Assembly: GCA_951812315.1 (NCBI GenBank)
Contig: CATOSA010000025.1
Location: 1 to 64,000 of the forward strand
DNA from: an uncultured Burkholderiales bacterium
GTDB lineage: Bacteria; Pseudomonadota; Gammaproteobacteria; Burkholderiales; Eutrophovitaceae
Reading direction: 5' to 3'
Length of the DNA: 64,000 nucleotides
The stretch's first letter is position 1, and each line of letters begins with the position of its first letter. Both the position numbers and the translations under genes were made by a program. Below are positions 43,786 to 52,877 of this stretch, in pieces. The notes under the pieces were generated by a model. It saw only the letters and a program-made list of their open reading frames with translations, did no database searches and was not told where the DNA came from.

Positions 43786-44670
43786 GTGTGCATAACATTT
43801 GGGGGGAGAGACAAATGCCTGACCCAGCCGCTGCTGGGCAAGACGGCTATCGTCACCAGCGCCGCAGGTGGTTTCGGAAGAGTGCTCGTGAAAGCGTTCT
43901 TGTCTCAAGGTGCGCGAGTCGCCGCGCTCGATGTCGACTCGAATGGATTAGAACAACTCAAGACCGATATGACCGGCTTTCCGAACGAGGGTTTGCTTTG
44001 TGGAGCGGTCGACATTTCCGATTACACGGCCTGTGCGCGCGCAGTTCGCGATGCGCGCGACGAACTTGGAGGTCTGCACATTATCGTCAACAATGGTGCG
44101 CTCGGAATGGGTGTAATTCGCAGCGATCATATGACCAGGGCGGTTGGCATTCAGGAAATTGAGCCCGATATGTGGCAACGATTCGTTGCGGTGAACATGT
44201 CCGGCGCGTGGAATCTGACGCGTGCTGCGATCGGGCATATGCTCGATCAGCGTTGGGGGCGCATTATTAATGTCACCACCAGTTTTTTCACGATGTTGCG
44301 CGGCGGCTTTCATCCCTATGGTCCGTGCAAGGCGGGGCTGGAAGCAATGTCGCATGGGCACGCCCTGGAATTCAAAGGCACAGGCGTGACCGTGAACGTC
44401 GTTATTCCGGGAGGTCCGGCCAATACTTCGATGGTTCCGGAAGAGGCTGGATTCGAACGTGCTGATCTCGTGCAGCCGGAAGTGATGGCGCCGCCAATGT
44501 TGTGGCTATGCTCGGATGCCGCAGGCCATATCACTGGCAATCGATATATTGCGCAGCATTGGGATTCGGGTCAGCCACCCGAGCAAGCGGAGAAAGCGTG
44601 CCGTACGCCTGCCGCATGGGCGGATCTGGCACAAACGCCGGTATGGCCTGGCGGCAAGCCGGCTAGCTAG
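43786..44670 (+). CDS. Short-chain dehydrogenase/reductase (SDR), start uncertain
   Basis: The SDR body shows TAIVTSAAGGFGRVL (a variant glycine motif), ALDVDSNG, IIVNNGAL, Ser in NVTTSFF and Tyr/Lys in YGPCKAG. The C-terminal ~35 residues (ACRTPAAWADLAQ) extend beyond the usual end. The frame opens at a GTG at 43786 with no ribosome-binding site. A textbook GGGGGGAGAG-ATG lies at 43815 but is in a different frame. Deleting one base just after that ATG would join it to the SDR body. The 5' end may therefore carry an indel, or a CTG at 43818 may be used. Confidence 0.75.
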   Translation: MCITFGGRDKCLTQPLLGKTAIVTSAAGGFGRVLVKAFLSQGARVAALDVDSNGLEQLKTDMTGFPNEGLLCGAVDISDYTACARAVRDARDELGGLHIIVNNGALGMGVIRSDHMTRAVGIQEIEPDMWQRFVAVNMSGAWNLTRAAIGHMLDQRWGRIINVTTSFFTMLRGGFHPYGPCKAGLEAMSHGHALEFKGTGVTVNVVIPGGPANTSMVPEEAGFERADLVQPEVMAPPMLWLCSDAAGHITGNRYIAQHWDSGQPPEQAEKACRTPAAWADLAQTPVWPGGKPAS

Positions 44671-44710
44671 CAGCCCGACAAACTGTCAGGTTTTCATTCG
44701 GCAGGCCAAT

Positions 44711-45508
44711 TCAACCGCTTGGTTGCGCATCGAGCCGCACGATCCAGTCTTCCATGCCAGGCCGTGCGACCGGGTAGCGGTCGAACACGAGCGGGTCGTG
44801 GCCCGGGATTACGTGTTGCGGTGATGTGGCGAGCTTTCGCAAGGTCTTGAAACCTTCAAGCATGTCTGCGACGTTATAGACGATCGGGAAGGCGCGGCTT
44901 TGTTTCATATGGGCGTAAAAATGGCTGGCATCCGACGCCAGCACGACCCAGCCCCTGTTTGTTCTTACGCGCACGGATTGCAGACCCTTGGTATGACCGC
45001 CAATGTGATGTAACTCGATTCCGGGGGCGATCTCGGCGGTTCCGTCGTGAAACATGACGCGCTGGTCGAACACGCTGCGTACCATGTGAACGACGTGATC
45101 GGCTTCGTAGGCATGCCGCATGATGTCGTGGCACATACAGCGGCCTGTCGCGTAGTCCATTTCCGCATCCTGAAGGTGAAATTTCGAGTTGGGAAAGAGT
45201 GGCAGATTGCCGGCGTGGTCATAGTGCATGTGCGTTATGACAACATCCTCGATACGTTCTGGATCAAAGCCGAGTGCGTGCAAGCCTTCTTCAACGGGCC
45301 GCACAATTTCGCGGTTGCGTTTGGTGGCCGAGTCCTGACCGAACCCGGTATCGACGAGAACCGTTCGATCGCTATTGGTAACGACCCAGACGTAATAGTT
45401 CAGCGGCATATCGGTATCGTGCGGATCGCCGCCGATGAAGTTGTCAGGCGAACGCCGTGACAAGCGGGCGTATTTGATGGCGTAGATTTCGTAACTGTCA
45501 CTGGTCAT
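44711..45508 (-). CDS. MBL-fold N-acyl homoserine lactonase-like hydrolase
   Basis: The product is 265 residues. The zinc site is seen in ITHMHYDHAGNL (H-x-H-x-D-H), HHIGGHTKG (next His), LASDASHFYAH (bridging Asp) and HVIPGHDP (last His). The start SDSYEIYAIKYARLSRRSPD and the phrase VLVDTGFGQDSATKR match the lactonase subgroup containing AttM/AiiA relatives. It may open lactone rings in a catabolic pathway and not quench quorum sensing, as the neighbours are catabolic. It converges with the SDR and lies 111 bp downstream of the carboxymuconolactone decarboxylase-like gene. Confidence 0.78.
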   Translation of the reverse strand: MTSDSYEIYAIKYARLSRRSPDNFIGGDPHDTDMPLNYYVWVVTNSDRTVLVDTGFGQDSATKRNREIVRPVEEGLHALGFDPERIEDVVITHMHYDHAGNLPLFPNSKFHLQDAEMDYATGRCMCHDIMRHAYEADHVVHMVRSVFDQRVMFHDGTAEIAPGIELHHIGGHTKGLQSVRVRTNRGWVVLASDASHFYAHMKQSRAFPIVYNVADMLEGFKTLRKLATSPQHVIPGHDPLVFDRYPVARPGMEDWIVRLDAQPSG

Positions 45509-45618
45509 GACCGTTTGCTCCGTTGTGGCGAAAGCACGTACGGTAGAAACGCACGTACTGCGAAGTGCGTGTTCTCGCAGGTGCTTGTGATCTCAAGATT
45601 GCTGGACAAAACAATTGT

Positions 45619-45999
45619 TTACGATTCGTCCATGTCGGAAAGCGCTTCTTTGGCATTGCGGAACGAATCGATCGCGGCTGGAACGCCTGAGTAGATCGCG
45701 ACTTGCAAAAGAATTTCACGTATCTCGTCCCTGGACACGCCGTTTCGAATTGCACCGCGCACATGCAACTTGAATTCGTTAGGGCGGTTGAGTACGGCGA
45801 GCATGGCAATGTTCAGCATGCTGCGTGTTTTTTTTGGAAGTTCTTCGCGGCCCCAGACAGCGCCCCAGCAATACTCGGTTACAAGGCGTTGCATGGGCAT
45901 GTTGAAGTCATCGGCTGCCGCGAGCGACTTTTCCACATACTCGGGACCGACAACCGCTTTGCGGATTTCCATACCTTTTTCGTATAACTCATCGTTCAT
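45619..45999 (-). CDS. Carboxymuconolactone decarboxylase family protein
   Basis: The product has 126 residues from the ATG at 45999. The open frame upstream is not supported. The all-helical CMD domain is recognisable by RLVTEYCWGAVWGREELPKK, RSMLNIAMLAVLNRPNEFKLH and VRGAIRNGVSRDEIREIL, then YSGVPAAIDSFRNAKEAL. It lacks the CxxC of the AhpD branch, so it is closer to PcaC-type decarboxylases or uncharacterised relatives. It is probably co-transcribed with the lactonase-like gene. The 284-bp gap to the next gene upstream (46000-46283) shows no gene. Confidence 0.8.
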   Translation of the reverse strand: MNDELYEKGMEIRKAVVGPEYVEKSLAAADDFNMPMQRLVTEYCWGAVWGREELPKKTRSMLNIAMLAVLNRPNEFKLHVRGAIRNGVSRDEIREILLQVAIYSGVPAAIDSFRNAKEALSDMDES

Positions 46000-46283
46000 G
46001 ATGTTCTCCTGTTGATGGTGGGTGCTTGTTATTGTGCTGGCCACGAAGGGCAGTGATACTCCATACGACCAGAGGTTGAATCTGGTGTCGCCTGGCTCTT
46101 GGTGCCCGCGTGGTATTTCCTTCTCTTTTTCTTTTCCGTTTTTTGATGGGGTCGATGCGCCGCCGGACCGGTCAGTATGCTGCGGTTCTGGTCAGATTGA
46201 CGATGACCGGTATGCAGCGTGCTTTTTCACTTGATAACCGGTAGCTCGTCTCACTTCTCTTGCCAACCGGGTTCGGGTAGGCG

Positions 46284-47177
46284 TTATCCGCGCACTTCGA
46301 CGCCTGCCCACGATTCGACGACACGACAGATTGAGGTGAAGTCAGAGTCGGCACCATACGTCGCTTTGGTTACGGCAAGCATTTGCCGAACTGCAGACCC
46401 GACCACCATCGGTACGCCGAGTGCCTCTGCTTCATCAATACAAAGGCAAATGTCTTTGTACGAAAGGCCGGTGGTAAAGCCGAAATCAAAACTTCCGGGC
46501 AGCACCGACTTGGGAAACTTGTCCTGGGTTGCGCTGTTACGACCGGTACTGGTATTGAGTACGTCGAGCATCAGCTTCGGATCCAGGCCGGCTTTCACGC
46601 CCATCACCATCGCTTCAGAGGTCAGTGCAATGGCGGCGCCTGCGAGGAGGTTATTGGCGATTTTCATGGTTTGAGCCTGGCCTGGTGTTTCCCCGAGGTG
46701 AAAAACCTTGCCGAAGTTCTTCAATATTTCTTCGACGCCGGCGAACACCGGTGCCGGGCAAGCGACCATGATGGCAAGCGTTCCTTCCCGGGCCCCTTTA
46801 ACGCCGCCGCTGACCGGCGCGTCAACATGGGCGATATCACTGGCACCGAGACCTCTGGCGACGTTTTCTGCTGCGCGTGGCCCGATCGTCGAGAAATCGA
46901 CGAGGCGTTTGATTTTCGTGCCTTCGATAATGCCATTTTTGCCAAGTGCAACAGCCTGAACAATTTGCGGATCAGGCAGGCTCAGAAATACGGTCTCGGC
47001 AACAGATGCAACTTCGGCTGCCGATGCGGCAGTCTGAGCGCCGATCTTTTCCGCCGCAGCGAGTGCTTCAGAGCTTGCGTCGAACACGCATACCTTGTGG
47101 CCGGCGTTGAGTAGCCGGGCGGTCATTGGCCCTCCCATCTTTCCAACGCCAACGAAACCGAGCACGTCAGTGGTCAT
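46284..47177 (-). CDS. NAD(P)-dependent oxidoreductase, 3-hydroxyisobutyrate dehydrogenase family
   Basis: The product has 297 residues from the ATG at 47177. The beta-hydroxyacid dehydrogenase layout is complete: GFVGVGKMGGPMTARLLNAG (cofactor loop), VFLSLPDP, FSTIGPRAAE, DAPVSGGVKGAREGTLAIMV (substrate loop), MKIANNLLAGAAIALTSEAM with the catalytic Lys, and KDICLCIDEAEALGVP. It oxidises a 3-hydroxy acid to the semialdehyde, but the exact substrate is unknown. A perfect 14-bp palindrome lies 52 bp upstream. Confidence 0.87.
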   Translation of the reverse strand: MTTDVLGFVGVGKMGGPMTARLLNAGHKVCVFDASSEALAAAEKIGAQTAASAAEVASVAETVFLSLPDPQIVQAVALGKNGIIEGTKIKRLVDFSTIGPRAAENVARGLGASDIAHVDAPVSGGVKGAREGTLAIMVACPAPVFAGVEEILKNFGKVFHLGETPGQAQTMKIANNLLAGAAIALTSEAMVMGVKAGLDPKLMLDVLNTSTGRNSATQDKFPKSVLPGSFDFGFTTGLSYKDICLCIDEAEALGVPMVVGSAVRQMLAVTKATYGADSDFTSICRVVESWAGVEVRG

Positions 47178-47228
47178 GCGCTGTTCTCCTCTCCTGAAAT
47201 TGTTATGCAAGTTGGTCTTGCTGTTGTG

Positions 47229-47242
47229 ATGTTCCGGAACAT
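47229..47242. promoter_or_regulatory. Perfect 14-bp palindrome upstream of the hydroxyacid dehydrogenase
   Basis: ATGTTCCGGAACAT is a perfect palindrome 52 bp before the start of the dehydrogenase gene. The position suits an operator. No regulator can be named. Confidence 0.4.
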
Positions 47243-47621
47243 TTACGAAAGCCGCATCACCAAATCAAGTGCCGGTTCGCGACGGATGCTAACGGCACGC
47301 GGTTGTTTTTGTACATTGTCTTACGTTACGGTTTTTGTAACCTTATGTCACACGTATCCTTAGTGCATTACAGCATGACTGGGCACAGTCATAGCGCTGC
47401 ATAATTTTATTTTCGACAGGTAGTTGGACGTGCCTGTCCATCGGCATATTGCGACGCATCATAAGTCGTCGATGATGGGATCAAATCTTGCATTCAGCTA
47501 TGGGCAGCGTTGCTGGAAACTATTCACGTGCTACCCCCAGCCGTTCAACTCGTAATGGCGGCCGCAGGGCCCAAAGTGAAAAGAGCAGTGACGCAGATCG
47601 CTAATGTCGAGGGAGGCTGCT
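47243..47621. other. Intergenic stretch between divergent genes
   Basis: Apart from the palindrome just to the left, this 379-bp region shows GTTAC-N7-GTAAC near 47325 and scattered AT-rich blocks, but no coding sequence that I trust. It must contain the promoters of both the dehydrogenase and the small acidic protein. Confidence 0.3.
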
Positions 47622-47891
47622 ATGACTCAGCGACGCCAACACCGAAGAAACGGGGCCGCGAGGCCAATCAGGACCAGGCGCGATTACGTGCAAGCTGGCG
47701 AGGCCGTGAAACGGCTTAATGACGAATTCGAGAACGAATCGGCCGCCGAGCTACGTTTGCAGGCGTTGATCCGCGAGATGGAAAAGTACGACGACGACGA
47801 GGAGGAAGACTTCGACACGGACATTTCGTTCGAATTCGAGAATGGCGGTCCGCGCCGTCGCTGGTCTGACGATCCGAACGATCTGGATTGA
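47622..47891 (+). CDS. Small hypothetical protein, basic head and acidic tail
   Basis: The 89-residue product starts at the ATG at 47622, with GAGGGAGG 7-8 bp upstream (a very good site). The N-terminus is Arg-rich (MTQRRQHRRNGAARPIRTRR), the middle is a predicted helix (AGEAVKRLNDEFENESAAEL), and the tail is strongly acidic (EKYDDDEEEDFDTD). I do not recognise the family. The quality of the ribosome-binding site and the codon structure suggest it is real. The next 160 bp hold a CCTCGACTGAGGGCG hairpin-like stretch near 47912. Confidence 0.55.
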   Translation: MTQRRQHRRNGAARPIRTRRDYVQAGEAVKRLNDEFENESAAELRLQALIREMEKYDDDEEEDFDTDISFEFENGGPRRRWSDDPNDLD

Positions 47892-48051
47892 ATCGGCCTG
47901 TGACTGATTGCGTCCTCGACTGAGGGCGTTTTCGTTCAGGCATAGCGGCGACGGTGGTTTGAACTGGCCAGCTACTGGCCCGGGCCCGGATTGACAAGGC
48001 TGCAATTGCGAAGATCGCGTTGTATCCCTTCGCTACCGGTGAATCACTTCT

Positions 48052-48798
48052 CTAGCCGCGCCAAGAGTCCGGACTGAGGATTCGAATCGGTTTTTCTGCG
48101 AGATACGCGAGCACGTTCTCGATTGATTCGCGGTAGAACCGCGAATAGATTCCCCTCGTGCAGTATCCTTGATGGGGTGTCAGAACCACATTGGGCAAAG
48201 TGCGCAACGGGTGATCTGCGAGTAGCGGTTCCTGATCGTATACATCGAGCGCCGCCGTCAGGCGTCCGCAGGCCAGCACATTCATTCCTAATGCTTGCCC
48301 GTAACGCGCCATGCGCGACCCAATCTTGCCCAGACCGATCACGCCCAGGGCGGCGCCGTCGAGGACTCGACCGGCAGGCAGTTCTTGCTGGAACCGACCC
48401 TCTTTCATCGATTCGTGCGCTGCCGGTATGTGGCGGGCCGCTGCAAGTAACAGTGCCAGCGCAAGTTGAGCAGTCGCTGCACCTGCCGCCGTCGCAGCCG
48501 TATGACAAACGACGATGTTGCGTCTGGTGCAGGCATCCAGATCCATCGTCCACGTGCGCGCACCGGTAAGTGCGATCATGCGCAAATTGGCAAGCTTGTC
48601 GATGACGGCTTTTGGAAAGGCGCTGCGTTCACGCATCGCGATGATGACTTCGAAATCCAGGAGATTCCTGACGAGGTCGTCAGGGCTGGAAAACGCCTCT
48701 TTGAAAAATACCAGCTCGGCCTGCTGCGCCAGTTCGCTCCAGTCGGCACAGCTGTGCGCGACGCCTTGCCAGTCATCGAGTATCGCAACTTTTGTCAT
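48052..48798 (-). pseudogene. D-2-hydroxyacid dehydrogenase with an internal in-frame deletion
   Basis: The frame is open for 248 residues from the ATG at 48798, against about 315 expected. The N-terminal part is normal (TKVAILDDWQGVAHSCADW), as are GAALGVIGLGKIGSRMARYG (cofactor loop) and the end (DVYDQEPLLADHPLRTLPNV, TPHQGYCTRGIYSRF). Between GMNVLAC and GRLTAALDVYD about 60 residues are missing, including the region with the catalytic Arg (usually in NTSRG-type sequence). The Glu and His of the catalytic relay remain. The gap is at about 48262-48270. The enzyme should be inactive. Confidence 0.78.
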
Positions 48799-48917
48799 GG
48801 GTCCAGTCCTTTGTTTGCTACGCACTCGGGAGATGGCAGCCGGCGATCGCGCGGTTGCCTGCCAGGGTTACCGGCCGCCCTGTTTCTCTGTTTTCAAAGT
48901 GAAAAGTTCCCGGTCGG

Positions 48918-49685
48918 CTATTTGCCAAGATGGAGCCCGCCATCGACAAGAATGGTTTCGCCTGTTACCAGCGCCGCGCCTTCGAGCAACCAGAGCGCAA
49001 CCTCTGCGACGTCGTCTGGTGACGCGCTTTTCGCCAGAGGAACGGTTTTTTCGTAGCGTGCCTTGAACTTCTCGTAATCTTCGGCATTAAAACGTGCAGA
49101 GTGCCAGCGCGTATCGATAAGCCCGGGACATACGGCGTTAACCCGAATCTCGGGAGCAAGGGCGCGCGCGAGCGCCAGGGTCATTGCGTTGAGTGCGCCT
49201 TTGGAAGCGATATAGGCGGTGGAGGACCCGACCCCCCTGACGCCTGAAATCGATGAAATATTGACGATGGACGCGACACCCTGCTTCTTCATCGCCGGAG
49301 CGCAGGCGCGTGTCATCTGGTAGGCGCCGATGACGTTTACCGAGTAGAGGCTTTGAAAGTCCTCTGCATCGAGCGCATCAAGATCAGCCGCATTTGCAAA
49401 TTTTGTAATACCGGCATTGTTGATCAACGCATCGATTCGACCCCACTTGTCGAGTGCTGCCTGCGCCAGTGCGCGGCAGTCACTATCTTCGGCGACATTG
49501 CCTTTTGCCAGCAAGGCGTCGCCTCCTGCGGCGATACACTTCTCGACCACATCTCGTGCTTCCTGCTCGCTGCGGCTGTAATTCACCACAACACGACTTC
49601 CTTTTTTTGCAAGTTGTATCGCGCACGCTGCTCCTGTGCCGGTACCTGCACCGGTGACGATACACACGGCATCTTCAAACTTCAT
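48918..49685 (-). CDS. Short-chain dehydrogenase/reductase (SDR)
   Basis: This 255-residue classical SDR resembles FabG-type reductases. Motifs: IVTGAGTGTGAACA, VVNYSRSEQEA (basic residue after strand 2, favouring NADPH), LINNAGITKF, Ser in VNISSISG and Tyr/Lys in YIASKGALNAM. The ending is TGETILVDGGLHLGK. It lies 119 bp upstream of the broken hydroxyacid dehydrogenase on the same strand and is divergent from the alpha/beta hydrolase. The gene is intact. Confidence 0.86.
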   Translation of the reverse strand: MKFEDAVCIVTGAGTGTGAACAIQLAKKGSRVVVNYSRSEQEARDVVEKCIAAGGDALLAKGNVAEDSDCRALAQAALDKWGRIDALINNAGITKFANAADLDALDAEDFQSLYSVNVIGAYQMTRACAPAMKKQGVASIVNISSISGVRGVGSSTAYIASKGALNAMTLALARALAPEIRVNAVCPGLIDTRWHSARFNAEDYEKFKARYEKTVPLAKSASPDDVAEVALWLLEGAALVTGETILVDGGLHLGK

Positions 49686-49891
49686 TGTGACTCCCTGAGG
49701 TTAGTGACTGATCGATTGTAGATGCCTTGCCAGCATCCTGCAGTACTCCGGCAAGGTGGCACAAGGCGAAGACAGGGCTCCCCGATCAGCGCTGAACGCA
49801 TCGCGCCCTTTGCGCACGTTGGTTTCATTCGGTCCGGGATTTGGTTAGTCTAGACGTTTGGTCCGAGAGTCCCAATGAACAGGGTAAACAT

Positions 49892-50749
49892 ATGCCGCAC
49901 GTAACTGCCGACGATGGCGTAAAACTCTATTATGAAGATACCGGAAGCGGTAATCCGATTGTGTTCGCACATGAGTTTGCCGGCGATTGCCGAAGCTGGG
50001 AACCACAGGTGCGCCACTTCTCGCGCAGATATCGGTGCATTACCTTCAACGCGCGCGGATATCCGCCGTCTGACGTGCCGCCGGACGGTAGTTCCTATTC
50101 CCAGCAAAGAGCACGCGACGACATCCTGTGTATTCTGGACGGACTTGAACTTGACCGTGCGCACGTCGTTGGATTGTCGATGGGCGCATTCGCGACCTTG
50201 CATTTCGGGATGGAATATTCCCATCGTGCGTCTTCGCTTGTGGTGGCGGGTTGCGGGTACGGCGCACATCCTGACCAGTACGAGTCGTTTCAGAAAGAAT
50301 CTGCGGCACTTGCTCAAACCATACTTGACAAAGGCATGGCGCATGTCGCCGCTACATACGGGCACGGTCCCACGCGTATGCAACTCGAGGAAAAGGACCC
50401 GCGCGCGTTTGAGGATTTCATCCGGCATTTCAGTGAGCACTCGGCCGACGGCTCGGCGAACACGATGGCAAATTACCAGGGCAAGCGTCCATCTCTCTAC
50501 GCGCTGAAGAAGGAAATGGCCGGGATTACTGCACCGTTGCTCGTCGTTGCAGGTGACGAGGATGACTCGACACTGGAACCATCGGTGATGATGAAACGCA
50601 CAATACCCACCTGTGGGCTCGTCGTTCTGCCCAGGAGCGGGCATGTGTTGAATATCGAAGAACCGGCGTTGTTCAATCGCGTGATCGAGGACTTTTTCCA
50701 CACGGTCGAGACGGGGCGTTGGCTCAATCGTACCGTCACGGACACCTGA
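49892..50749 (+). CDS. Alpha/beta hydrolase
   Basis: The product has 285 residues from the ATG at 49892. A longer frame to 49841 is open without support. Seen are FAHEFAGDCRSW (oxyanion region), the nucleophile elbow VVGLSMGAFATLH, the acid in VVAGDEDDSTLE and the His in PRSGHVLNIEEP. This is an esterase, lactonase or C-C hydrolase type fold. It heads a tight unit with a class III CoA-transferase 6 bp on and a crotonase 9 bp after that. Its substrate is thus probably part of a CoA-linked degradation route. Confidence 0.85.
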   Translation: MPHVTADDGVKLYYEDTGSGNPIVFAHEFAGDCRSWEPQVRHFSRRYRCITFNARGYPPSDVPPDGSSYSQQRARDDILCILDGLELDRAHVVGLSMGAFATLHFGMEYSHRASSLVVAGCGYGAHPDQYESFQKESAALAQTILDKGMAHVAATYGHGPTRMQLEEKDPRAFEDFIRHFSEHSADGSANTMANYQGKRPSLYALKKEMAGITAPLLVVAGDEDDSTLEPSVMMKRTIPTCGLVVLPRSGHVLNIEEPALFNRVIEDFFHTVETGRWLNRTVTDT

Positions 50750-50755
50750 CGTGCC

Positions 50756-51928
50756 ATGAGCGAAGCGCTTTCACACATTCGCGTGATAGACCTGACTCGA
50801 GTGCGAGCAGGTCCAACCTGTGTCAAGCAGTTCGCCGATTGGGGTGCTGATGTCATCAAGGTCGAGATGCCGAGCGTTGCGGCCGACGAAGGATTTGGGC
50901 CGCGTTTGGGTTCCGATTTTCAGAATTTGCAACGAAACAAACGTTCGATCACGATCAACCTGAAAGACCCTCGCGGTGTGGACGCGCTCAAACGCCTGGT
51001 ACGCACCGCGGATGTTCTGGTCGAGAATTACCGCCCCGACGTCAAACACAAGCTCGGTATCGATTACGAAACATTGTCGAAGGAAAATCCGCGCCTTGTT
51101 TACGCCAGTATTTCTGGTTTCGGGCAGGACGGCCCGTACCGGGACCGCGCCGGCTTCGATCAGGTTGCACAAGGAATGGGTGGGCTGATGTGGGTAACCG
51201 GCTTGTCGGGGCAAGGGCCGGTGCGCGCGGGCACACCGGTGGCCGACCTGAGCGCGGGGCTATTTGCAGCAATCGGGATTCTCATCGCGTTACAGGAACG
51301 CAGCGTTTCCGGAAAAGGCCAATGGGTGCAGAGTTCGTTGCTCTCTGCGATGGTGACCATGATGGATTTTCAGGCGGCGCGCTGGTTGGTGGAAGGCGAG
51401 GTGCCAGCCCAGGCAGGCAATGACCATCCGACATCCATGCCGACCAGCGTCTATCCGTCGTCGGATGGTTTCGTGAACATTGCGGCTTCAGGTGACATCA
51501 TTTTTGCGCGGATGTGCAATGCGCTTGGCGTGCCCGAACTGGCAAAGAATGCAGACTATGCGACCGCGCAGTTGCGTTCGGACAACCGCGAAGCGCTTAA
51601 TGCCGCGATCTCGGAATGTTCGAAGCAATTCAAGTCGCGCGATCTGATAACACTGCTTAACGATGCCGGCGTTCCGTGCGGACCGATTTACAGGATGGAC
51701 GAAGTATTCGATGACGAACAGGTCAAACATCTCGGCATGGCTGCAAGCGTTCCGAACCCTGAGGGCGGTGAATTACGCCTTGTCGGCCCGGCCGTCCGCC
51801 TGTCGCGTACGCCTTCGCGAATGAAGCGCACAATCGGAAATGCCGGGGAACATAACGAAGAAATCTTCCGGGAGGTCGGCTTTAGCGCCGACGAGATCGC
51901 AGCCATGCGATCCGACAAGGTTATTTAA
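50756..51928 (+). CDS. CoA-transferase family III (CaiB/BaiF)
   Basis: The product is 390 residues: IRVIDLTRVRAGPTCVKQFADWGADVIKVE at the start of the fold, QRNKRSITINLKDPRG, DVLVENYRPDVKHKLGIDYE (with the catalytic Asp region), SGFGQDGPYRDRAGFDQVAQ and GLFAAIGILIALQER. Class III enzymes move CoA between organic acids and usually act as dimers. The gene lies between the hydrolase and the crotonase in a tight operon. The usual LAGP-type motif reads VRAGP here. Substrates are unknown. Confidence 0.88.
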   Translation: MSEALSHIRVIDLTRVRAGPTCVKQFADWGADVIKVEMPSVAADEGFGPRLGSDFQNLQRNKRSITINLKDPRGVDALKRLVRTADVLVENYRPDVKHKLGIDYETLSKENPRLVYASISGFGQDGPYRDRAGFDQVAQGMGGLMWVTGLSGQGPVRAGTPVADLSAGLFAAIGILIALQERSVSGKGQWVQSSLLSAMVTMMDFQAARWLVEGEVPAQAGNDHPTSMPTSVYPSSDGFVNIAASGDIIFARMCNALGVPELAKNADYATAQLRSDNREALNAAISECSKQFKSRDLITLLNDAGVPCGPIYRMDEVFDDEQVKHLGMAASVPNPEGGELRLVGPAVRLSRTPSRMKRTIGNAGEHNEEIFREVGFSADEIAAMRSDKVI

Positions 51929-51937
51929 GGAGATGTC

Positions 51938-52720
51938 ATGAGCAAGGGGCAATTGCGTTTCGAGCGCGACGGCACGATTGGCCGCATGGTGTTCGACAAT
52001 ACGGCGCGGCGTAACGCGATCAACGCCGAAATGTGGCGCGCGATTCCACAGGCGATGTCGCAATTCGAGAGCGATCCCAAAGTGCGATGCGTCATTCTGC
52101 GCGGCGAAGGCGAAACTGCATTTGCAGCCGGCGCCGACATTTCCGAGTTCGAGCAGAACCGGTCGAGCGGTGATCAGGTGCGCGCATACGAGGCAGCCGT
52201 CGATGCGGCACATGCTGCAATCCAGTCTTCAGCAATGCCGGTGATCGCTTTGATTCACGGCTTCTGTGTTGGTGGTGGCCTTGCAACAGCACTGTCGTGC
52301 GATTTGCGCTACGCGGACGAGTCGGCGCGCTTTGCGATTCCGGCGGCGCGACTGGGGCTGGGATACGGTGTGCAAAGCAACAACCGCTTGACGGCGACTG
52401 TCGGCCATGCTGCAGCGCGGGAGATCATGTATACCGCTCGCCTTTATGATGCGCAGGAGGCACTCGCAATGGGGTTGGTCAATCGTGTGATTGCTGATAC
52501 CGACCTCGACGAATACGTGGAACAAGTTGCACTGAGGATCGCGGCTAACGCCCCGCTCACTGTCGCTGCGTCAAAGATAGCCTTCGAATCATTGATCGCT
52601 GCGACCGGTGATTACGCCGCGGCTGAAGCGGCCGTCGAAGTTTGCATGAAGAGTGACGACTACGTTGAGGGCAGACGCGCATTCATGGAGAAGCGCAAAC
52701 CGCAGTTCAAAGCGAGATAG
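51938..52720 (+). CDS. Crotonase-fold protein lacking both hydratase Glu residues
   Basis: The 260-residue protein starts after an AAGGAG site. The fold is clear (AFAAGADISEFEQ, FCVGGGLATALSCDLRYA, LGLGYGVQSNNRLT, AMGLVNRVI, EGRRAFMEKRKPQF). The two Glu positions used for hydration are Leu (in GGGLATA) and Ala (in IPAARLG). It therefore probably does not hydrate enoyl-CoA. Other crotonase reactions (isomerisation, hydrolysis, decarboxylation) remain possible. It is the third gene of the hydrolase/CoA-transferase unit. Confidence 0.83.
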   Translation: MSKGQLRFERDGTIGRMVFDNTARRNAINAEMWRAIPQAMSQFESDPKVRCVILRGEGETAFAAGADISEFEQNRSSGDQVRAYEAAVDAAHAAIQSSAMPVIALIHGFCVGGGLATALSCDLRYADESARFAIPAARLGLGYGVQSNNRLTATVGHAAAREIMYTARLYDAQEALAMGLVNRVIADTDLDEYVEQVALRIAANAPLTVAASKIAFESLIAATGDYAAAEAAVEVCMKSDDYVEGRRAFMEKRKPQFKAR

Positions 52721-52877
52721 CCCTTCTCGAAAGCATTTGCAGTCAAAAACTGCCGGGGTCGCCGTTGTTCGGCATGCACTGCACGCACGCGCACAATTGG
52801 TCGGCTCACGTGCGGTCTGATTCTTGCGCGAGATCTCTCGTTGCCACCCGTGTGCGCCGAGAAAATTCGGCAAGCTA

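Noticed and set aside
44711-45508. Firm call of quorum quenching for the MBL lactonase-like gene
   Set aside because: Motifs fit the lactonase branch, but the neighbours are catabolic and no LuxI/LuxR genes are present.
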